This document shows, in pieces, positions 33,413 through 38,318 of a stretch of 38,318 nt of DNA; position 1 is the first letter of the stretch; each line of letters opens with the position of its first letter. This DNA comes from Bradyrhizobium acaciae (GTDB lineage: Bacteria > Pseudomonadota > Alphaproteobacteria > Rhizobiales > Xanthobacteraceae): positions 1 through 38,318 of the forward strand of contig NZ_JACMYK010000072.1 of the NCBI RefSeq assembly GCF_020889785.1, written 5' to 3'. Below the pieces are notes generated by a model. It was not told the origin of the DNA. It made no database searches and saw only the letters and a list, made by a program, of their open reading frames with translations. Made by a program: the position numbers and the translations under genes.

Positions 33413-34063
33413 ATGGCAAGCAGCCGGAAAGCCCGCCTCTATGGCGGCATGGACGCCGAGGAACGCCGCGCCGAGCGGCGGCTCAAGCTGATCGACGCGG
33501 CGATCGAGGTCTATGGCGAGGTCGGCTATCGCGGCGCGACCGTGAAGGCGATCTGCGAGGCGGCCGAGCTGACCGAGCGCTATTTCTACGAATCCTTTGC
33601 CAACAGCGAGGCGCTGCTGATCGCGGCCTACAACCATGTCGTCGGCCACCTGCACGAGGAGATGGCGGCTGCCGCAGCTGCCGGCGGCGACGATTCTGAG
33701 GCAAGGCTGCGCGCCGCGCTGACGCTGTATTTCACGCGGCTGAAGGAGCATCCGAAGCCCGCGCGGGTCTTCCTGCTCGAGATTTCCGGCATCAGTCCGG
33801 CGGTCGACGCGGTCAAGCTCGATGCTTTGCGCGTCTTCAGCGACATCCTGGTACCACCGGCACGCGATCCGAAAGGCAGCGACAAGGGCACGGCCGCCAC
33901 ACTGCTCTCGATCGGCATGGTCGGAGCCGTCATCTCGATCGCGCTGCGCTGGGTGTCCAAGCACTATCCGCAGCCGGTCGAGGACGTAGTCGTGATCGCC
34001 GCCAGTTTCTGCCGGGTGGCGCTGACCGAGGCCGACCGCCGCCAGGATCTGCGCTTGCTGTAG
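33413..34063 (+). CDS. TetR/AcrR-family transcriptional regulator
   Basis: A 216-residue regulator. The N-terminal HTH reads RLKLIDAAIEVYGEVGYRGA, then TVKAICEAAELTERYFYESF, the canonical TetR pattern. The C-terminal half is the helical ligand domain, with LTLYFTRLKEHPKPARVFLL. The ATG at 33413 is not preceded by a strong ribosome binding site; a GTG at 33398 is possible. It probably represses the divergent monooxygenase and itself through the half-site array between them. Confidence 0.87.
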   Translation: MASSRKARLYGGMDAEERRAERRLKLIDAAIEVYGEVGYRGATVKAICEAAELTERYFYESFANSEALLIAAYNHVVGHLHEEMAAAAAAGGDDSEARLRAALTLYFTRLKEHPKPARVFLLEISGISPAVDAVKLDALRVFSDILVPPARDPKGSDKGTAATLLSIGMVGAVISIALRWVSKHYPQPVEDVVVIAASFCRVALTEADRRQDLRLL

Positions 34064-34180
34064 CGGCCGGACAGGGGTCCGATCCGCCGATTTTCGATCA
34101 TGTTTCGCTAGGGCTTCCGGGTCGGGCCTCTAGCCTGTAGTCGATTTAACTTGCATACCGAGCGCCTTGGGCTTTTTTAT

Positions 34181-34194
34181 GCCCGGTACCGGGC
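34181..34194. promoter_or_regulatory. Perfect 14-bp palindrome upstream of the LuxR-type gene
   Basis: GCCCGGTACCGGGC is a perfect palindrome 63 bp before the TTG start of the LuxR-type gene. It may be an operator; an autoregulatory role is a guess. The T run just before it (GGGCTTTTTTATGCC) could instead be part of a terminator for the preceding TetR transcript. Confidence 0.3.
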
Positions 34195-34257
34195 GCAACC
34201 GGATGCAGCCTGTTTCGCCCGACAAAACAACGCTGTTTGCACCGGCGGAGCTGAATT

Positions 34258-35355
34258 TTGGTCGACCTGCACAGGCTTGACGATGTGACCGCGCGCCTCG
34301 GCGACGTGGTTCTCGATCCCACGACCTGGCCGTCCTTCATGGACGAGGTCTGCGCCGCCGTCGGCGCGACCGGGGCTGCGATGCTTCAGAGCGATATCCG
34401 CACCGAAGACATCCCGCGCACGGCATCGATCACCGACTATTTCTCCAAGACCTACTTCCCCAATAACCTTCATCTCTCCGACATCCGCGCGGCACGCGGC
34501 GTGCCGCTGATCCTGGCAGGCAGCAATGTCATCACCGACGCGGACCTGTTCGAGTGCGAGGCGGACATGCTGCGCGATCCGCTCTACGCCTCGCTCGGCG
34601 AATTCGGACTGAAATGGTTTGCCGCCGTCGGCTTTCGCTCGGGCCCGGCATTGTGGGGACTGACCATCCAGCGCACGCCGAAGGAAGGCATGTTCGACGC
34701 CGACGAGGTCAAGGCACTCTCGCGCGTGTCGGCGCGACTGACCGAAGCCGCGACACTGTCCGCCGCCGTCGGCCGCTCCGCGCTATCGGGCATCACCAGC
34801 GCGCTCGATCTGATCCAGGTCGCCGCTGTGGCCGTCGGCCGCTTCGGCGCCGTCATCGGCATGAACAGCCAGGCGGAAGCCTGCCTCGGCCACGACCTCG
34901 CGATCCGCAACAATCGCCTCACGCTGCTCGACCGGCAGGCCAATGCCGATCTGACCAGGCTGATCGATCAATTGGCCCACAGCTCGGACCTGCACCCACT
35001 ACCGTCATCGCCGATCGTGGTGCGCAGGATCGACAAGCGTCCGATCGTGATCCAGATGCAACCGGTACCTCCGGCCGCGCGTTCGCCGTTCCTCGGCGCG
35101 CGCGCGATCCTGCTGATCCGCGATCTCGAAGGCAGCGCCGCGTTCGACCAGGCGTTGCTGGCGGCGACTTTCGAACTGACGCCGGCGCAGGCGCGCCTCG
35201 CCACGCGGCTTGCCCGCGGAGATTCAGTCGAAGCGGCCGCGCAGGAGGCCGGCATTGCCCTTGCCACCGCGCGCAACCAGCTCAAGACAATTTTCCAGAA
35301 GACCGGAACACATCGGCAGGCGGAACTCGTCGCGTTGCTGCACCGGGTGAAGTGA
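34258..35355 (+). CDS. LuxR-type helix-turn-helix regulator
   Basis: A 365-residue protein from a TTG start preceded by GGCGGAG. The C-terminal 60 residues form a LuxR-type HTH: LTPAQARLATRLARGDSVEA, AAQEAGIALATARNQLKTIF and QKTGTHRQAELVALLHRVK. The N-terminal 280 residues have no recognised receiver, autoinducer-binding or PAS signature, although a PAS-like fold is possible (MNSQAEACLGHDLAIRNNRL is typical of such alphaproteobacterial regulators). The ligand and targets are unknown. The neighbours do not suggest a target operon. Confidence 0.82.
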   Translation: MVDLHRLDDVTARLGDVVLDPTTWPSFMDEVCAAVGATGAAMLQSDIRTEDIPRTASITDYFSKTYFPNNLHLSDIRAARGVPLILAGSNVITDADLFECEADMLRDPLYASLGEFGLKWFAAVGFRSGPALWGLTIQRTPKEGMFDADEVKALSRVSARLTEAATLSAAVGRSALSGITSALDLIQVAAVAVGRFGAVIGMNSQAEACLGHDLAIRNNRLTLLDRQANADLTRLIDQLAHSSDLHPLPSSPIVVRRIDKRPIVIQMQPVPPAARSPFLGARAILLIRDLEGSAAFDQALLAATFELTPAQARLATRLARGDSVEAAAQEAGIALATARNQLKTIFQKTGTHRQAELVALLHRVK

Positions 35356-35562
35356 ACGTTTCGAGACGAATTGTTCCAATTTCCGGTGCGCCGCTACGGC
35401 ACGACTTCTTGAAACATTACAATTGCGTACAGCGATTATTTGATCGGGCGAAGCGGCTGATCTGCGACTTAAATGATCAGGGAAATCGTCCGGTTCCGGG
35501 GTGACAAGCGTCACTAAAATGGCGACAATCCGGTCACTCTGTGTCGTTCGGATTTGGTTGCA

Positions 35563-36207
35563 ATGTCCGTGATGCCATCACGATCATCGACGTTGGCTGT
35601 TGCCGTTTTCGTCGCTGCCTGTGCGCTCGCGCCGATCAGCGCGCATGCGCAATGGTGGCGCAGCGCGCCGAAGGACTTCGAGGATTGCGCCGACCTCGCC
35701 GAGAAGGCGAAGAGCAAGGAAGACAAGACCGCGCAACTCGCCGATTGCAACGCCAAGTTCGCCGGACGCCGCAAGCCCGGGGGCGGCTACACCTATTACG
35801 ACTTCATGCAGGACCGTAGCTTCGACATCGCCGGTCCCAATCCGACGCCCGACGAACAGAAGAAGATCGACCAGGAATATACCGGCTATCTCGAGAAGGA
35901 GCGCCGCTCGAGCATCGTTGCGGCGTTCAATGCCAAGCAACTCGAGCGGCAGGAAAAGCCGGAGCGGCCGCCGCAGATCCAGCAGGCGTCGCTGCACAGC
36001 GAACCGGCGAAAGTCCCCGTCCCGGTCGCAAGGCCGATCAAGCCGCGGGGCGCTGCTGCGCCTCCCAAGCTGCGGCCGCAGGCAGGGAGCTGCGTGAAGG
36101 GCACGTTCTCGTGCGACTGGCCGCGGCTCTCCGACGGGCTGAACGATTTGAAGAAGCTGTTCACGCCGCCATCGCCGCCTCCGACCAAGCTGGCGAAGCG
36201 CAACTGA
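35563..36207 (+). CDS. Secreted hypothetical protein, proline-rich C-terminus
   Basis: About 214 residues from the ATG at 35563; a TTG at 35554 and an ATG at 35572 are alternatives. A signal peptide (LAVAVFVAACALAPISAHAQ) precedes a mature part with DFEDCADLAEKAKSKEDKTA and the cysteine pair C-x(n)-C in DCADL and LADCNAKF, a tyrosine-rich GGGYTYYDFMQDRSFDIAGP, a charged helix and a proline/lysine-rich tail containing two more cysteines (GSCVKGTFSCDW). I recall this arrangement from Bradyrhizobium proteins of unknown function. It is probably periplasmic. Confidence 0.7.
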   Translation: MSVMPSRSSTLAVAVFVAACALAPISAHAQWWRSAPKDFEDCADLAEKAKSKEDKTAQLADCNAKFAGRRKPGGGYTYYDFMQDRSFDIAGPNPTPDEQKKIDQEYTGYLEKERRSSIVAAFNAKQLERQEKPERPPQIQQASLHSEPAKVPVPVARPIKPRGAAAPPKLRPQAGSCVKGTFSCDWPRLSDGLNDLKKLFTPPSPPPTKLAKRN

Positions 36208-36228
36208 CGCTGCGACGTCAGGACAGCG

Positions 36229-36651
36229 TCAGTCGGTAATCACCATCGCCCAGAACCTGCGGTACGGCGACTTCGGATTGTCGACGAAGGCCACACCGAC
36301 CCGCTTGGCGCCCGGCATCAACAGATTCTCGCGATGGCCTGGCGAATTCTCCCACTGCTTCAGCATCTCGGCGAAGGCGATAAACCCTGCGCCGATATTT
36401 TCGGCGGCGCGCTGCTTCTTTAGCGGCGCAATGCGCGTGAAGAAGCTGCCGCCTGCGGAATGGCTGACCGATCCGGTCGCCGACATCGCCTGGGCCTGCT
36501 TCAGCGCCATCGCATTCAGCTTCGCGTCCAGCGTCACCGCGGGCATGCGATTGGCGCGCCGATACGCACTGATCGAACCGGCATAATCGGCGGCGCTTGC
36601 CGTCGCAACCGAACCAAGCAGAAGGGTGAGCGCAAGAACCAGCAGCTTCAT
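36229..36651 (-). CDS. Secreted CAP-domain (SCP/YkwD-like) protein
   Basis: A 140-residue exported protein. The signal peptide is residues 1-20 (LVLALTLLLGSVATASA). The CAP domain then reads LNAMALKQAQAMSATGSVSH, RAAENIGAGF, MLKQWENSPGHRENLLMP and GVAFVDNP, with the conserved histidine and glutamate positions of YkwD/SCP proteins. Bacterial members are extracellular or periplasmic with debated roles, including binding of cell-wall or lipid ligands. It starts 22 bp after the small gene at 36674-36871, so the two may be in one transcript. Confidence 0.85.
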   Translation of the reverse strand: MKLLVLALTLLLGSVATASAADYAGSISAYRRANRMPAVTLDAKLNAMALKQAQAMSATGSVSHSAGGSFFTRIAPLKKQRAAENIGAGFIAFAEMLKQWENSPGHRENLLMPGAKRVGVAFVDNPKSPYRRFWAMVITD

Positions 36652-36673
36652 CTCAGATGATCTCTCTCATGGA

Positions 36674-36871
36674 TCAGCGCGCGTGATCGCGCTTGTGGTG
36701 TCGGTGCGCAACCGGCCTTTGCACGGGCACGGCCGGGCGGCTCGCCGCCGCGCGCTGCTCCTGCAAGCGCGCATCATAGCCCGGCGAGGGCACCACGGTC
36801 GGCGGCGCTGCGCGAACCGGGCCGGCAGCGAGCGCAACGATCGTGAACAGCATGACGATGGATCGTTTCAT
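36674..36871 (-). CDS. Small secreted basic protein
   Basis: A 65-residue protein from the ATG at 36871, preceded by a near-perfect GAGGAGGTGA, so the start is well supported. Residues 1-22 are a signal peptide (SIVMLFTIVALAAGPVRA). The mature part is proline- and arginine-rich and ends HRHHKRDHAR, a histidine-rich tail that could bind metal. It follows the ketopantoate-reductase-like gene by 4 bp, its ribosome binding site overlapping that gene's stop codon, so the two are translationally linked. Function unknown. Confidence 0.7.
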   Translation of the reverse strand: MKRSIVMLFTIVALAAGPVRAAPPTVVPSPGYDARLQEQRAAASRPAVPVQRPVAHRHHKRDHAR

Positions 36872-36875
36872 GATG

Positions 36876-37907
36876 TCACCTCCTCGGTAGTTCGATCGAT
36901 GTGGAGCCATCGCGTATCTGTTCCGGCGTCAGCCCGGGCGATCCCTTACCATCGGCCTCCGCTTTCCGGATCAGCGCAATGATGCGGCGCGACAACGGGA
37001 CCTCGAGCCCGCGGCGATCGGCGATCGCAACAATCACGCCCTGCAGATAGTCGATCTCGGTGCGGCGGCCGCGCTGCAGATCTTCCCACATCGAGGAGCG
37101 CGCCTCGGGATCGATCTTCATGGTACGGCCGAGCAGCATGTCGAACAGCGCGTCCGGCAACCGCAACAATGTCGGCATCCAGCTCGAAGGCAGCGGCGTC
37201 GGCGACACCGGCGCAATGCCTTCGGCGCGCACCGCAGCCAGGCCCTCGGCCATCTGGTCGGCAAACAACTGCCGCCAGCCGCGTTGTGCGAGTTGTTGCC
37301 GCAGCGGAATGTTGGACAGCGCGTTGAGCGCATTGTTGAGATTGACGACCAGCTTGCCCCACTGCACGCCGTCGATATTGGAGGTCGCCTTGATCGCAAG
37401 GCCCGGCACCGAGAGCCGCGCCGCGGTGCCGGCGTCGTCCTGCGCGATCACGATGTCGCCCGAGGTCGAGCGATGGAAGCGGCCGTCACCGAGTGCGACC
37501 ACATTGAACGGCACCATGCCGCCGAGCACCCTGCGGCCCGGCAAGCGGTCGCGCAGCAGCGGCACATTGCCGACGCCATTCTGCAGGCTGACGATCGCGG
37601 CATCGGCGGGCGCATGGCGCGCAATCAATTCGGCCATCTCGCCGGTGTCGGAACTCTTCACCGTCACCAGCACGGCCTGAACGTCGCGCAGGATCGACGG
37701 ATCGTCGGACAGATTGAGCCGTTCCGCGGATACCATCCGCTCCGGGCCGTCGAAACCGCTGACCCGCAAGCCGTTGCTCGCAATCTCCTGGATCAGCCGC
37801 GGTCGCGCCAGCAGCACGACGCGGCGGCCTGACGCAGCCAGCATGCCGCCGACGAAGCAGCCGATGCTTCCGGCGCCCGCAATCCCGATCGGCCGATCCT
37901 CGTTCAT
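36876..37907 (-). CDS. 2-dehydropantoate 2-reductase-family protein
   Basis: A 343-residue ApbA/PanE-family reductase. The dinucleotide motif GAGSIG is at residues 11-16, ALVTVKS-like VLVTVKSSDT follows, the catalytic lysine lies in VQWGKLVVNLNNALNAL and the acid in TEIDYLQGVIV. The ATG at 37907 gives the usual family N-terminus; an upstream start at 37943 adds twelve residues. Ketopantoate reduction for pantothenate is possible, but a second family member at 15229-16203 makes it unsafe to name either panE. The gene is followed at once by a small secreted protein gene. Confidence 0.85.
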   Translation of the reverse strand: MNEDRPIGIAGAGSIGCFVGGMLAASGRRVVLLARPRLIQEIASNGLRVSGFDGPERMVSAERLNLSDDPSILRDVQAVLVTVKSSDTGEMAELIARHAPADAAIVSLQNGVGNVPLLRDRLPGRRVLGGMVPFNVVALGDGRFHRSTSGDIVIAQDDAGTAARLSVPGLAIKATSNIDGVQWGKLVVNLNNALNALSNIPLRQQLAQRGWRQLFADQMAEGLAAVRAEGIAPVSPTPLPSSWMPTLLRLPDALFDMLLGRTMKIDPEARSSMWEDLQRGRRTEIDYLQGVIVAIADRRGLEVPLSRRIIALIRKAEADGKGSPGLTPEQIRDGSTSIELPRR

Positions 37908-37939
37908 CTGGCTAAACGTCCATTCATCGAGGCTCGATA

Positions 37940-37985
37940 GCAAACGTCGTTAGCAGACGTCGTTAGCAGACGTCGTTAGCAGACC
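37940..37985. repeat. Tandem 13-bp repeat upstream of the reductase gene
   Basis: Three consecutive 13-bp units, GCAAACGTCGTTA then GCAGACGTCGTTA twice, followed by a partial GCAGACC. Each full copy of the last two contains the palindrome GACGTC. It lies 33 bp upstream of the reductase start (minus strand), in the place of a promoter or operator. Confidence 0.85.
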
Positions 37986-38095
37986 TGGGGTTGCCTGCCT
38001 ATTCGATGTGCCGCAGCCCGGGTGGCCCGCCTTGTAACCGTCATGGGCCGAAGCTATGTTTCCGGCTCGGGGCACGGTTGCGGCAGGAGACGATC

Positions 38096-38318
38096 ATGGG
38101 CTTACTCGACGTACTCAACGGCATGCAGAACGGCCCCCGCGGTCCGAGCGCGCCAAGCACACCATCCGACAGCTCAAGCGGCGGCGGGATGTCGCCGATG
38201 ACGATGGCCATCCTGGCACTGCTCGCCTGGAAGGCAGTCAAGCATTTCACCGGCGGCCAGCCCGGCGCGACCGCCCCGCAGCCGACACCGGCACAGGCGC
38301 CGCAACTCCCCGGCAACG
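38096..38318 (+). CDS. YidB-like (DUF937) protein, N-terminal part (3' end outside window)
   Basis: The ATG at 38096 follows GCAGGAGA. The 74 residues seen read MGLLDVLNGMQNGPRGPSAP, a serine/glycine-rich linker, then MSPMTMAILALLAWKAVKHF, a hydrophobic helix, and a proline-rich stretch. This start is typical of YidB-like proteins, which continue with a helical DUF937 domain and a YidB C-terminus. The remainder lies beyond the right edge, so the assignment rests on the N-terminus only. Confidence 0.6.
   Translation, partial: MGLLDVLNGMQNGPRGPSAPSTPSDSSSGGGMSPMTMAILALLAWKAVKHFTGGQPGATAPQPTPAQAPQLPGN

Noticed and set aside
37940..37985. CRISPR array
   Set aside because: Units are 13 bp and directly adjacent without spacers.

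Overview
The window looks like a chromosomal stretch of a Bradyrhizobium-type alphaproteobacterium (Nitrobacteraceae). It is GC-rich with strong third-position GC bias, which leaves long open frames antisense to real genes. Most convergent gene ends are separated by palindromic intergenic repeats of the kind I associate with Bradyrhizobium. The gene content (aromatic catabolism, many oxidoreductases, a decaprenylphosphoryl-arabinose operon) also fits a soil or rhizosphere alphaproteobacterium. No integrase, transposase, phage module or CRISPR array was seen.

Layout. 1-800: small secreted proteins, two of them with a cysteine-rich repeat. 834-8489: a gentisate-pathway region. A salicylyl-CoA 5-hydroxylase-like flavoprotein overlaps a benzoate-CoA-ligase-type gene (+). 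A 3-hydroxybenzoate 6-hydroxylase-like enzyme, a MarR regulator and a maleylpyruvate-isomerase-type GST form an overlapping operon (-). Gentisate 1,2-dioxygenase (+) has its own promoter. A similar 20-bp dyad lies before both the hydroxylase and the dioxygenase. A 181-bp copy of the ligase 3' end lies 1,080 bp downstream of the original, and the segment between the copies carries foreign-looking fragments. 8672-13809: ABC importer, FAD oxidoreductase and divergent LysR regulator. 13872-20736: small secreted protein, enoyl-CoA hydratase, ketopantoate-reductase-like protein, SDR, Asp/Glu racemase, alpha/beta hydrolase and a membrane-anchored di-haem cytochrome c.

20898-24580: an aspartase gene split by a 1-nt frameshift, a hypothetical protein and a TPR protein. 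24889-31470: a polyprenyl-phosphate sugar region. A UbiA-type phosphoribosyltransferase fused to a degenerate HAD domain, DprE1, DprE2 and a GT-C-like membrane protein are collinear on the minus strand; a GT87-type membrane protein converges on them. 31625-31701: tRNA-Arg(CCT). 31824-34063: a Baeyer-Villiger-type monooxygenase divergent from a TetR regulator, an EthA/EthR-like arrangement, with an array of half-sites between them. 34258-38318: LuxR regulator, secreted proteins, CAP-domain protein, a second ketopantoate-reductase-like gene and the start of a YidB-like gene.

The observations most worth following are the degenerate HAD-UbiA fusion in the DPA operon, the duplicated ligase 3' end around gene debris, the shared operator of the gentisate genes and the aspartase frameshift. 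All family assignments come from reading the sequence; no database search was run.
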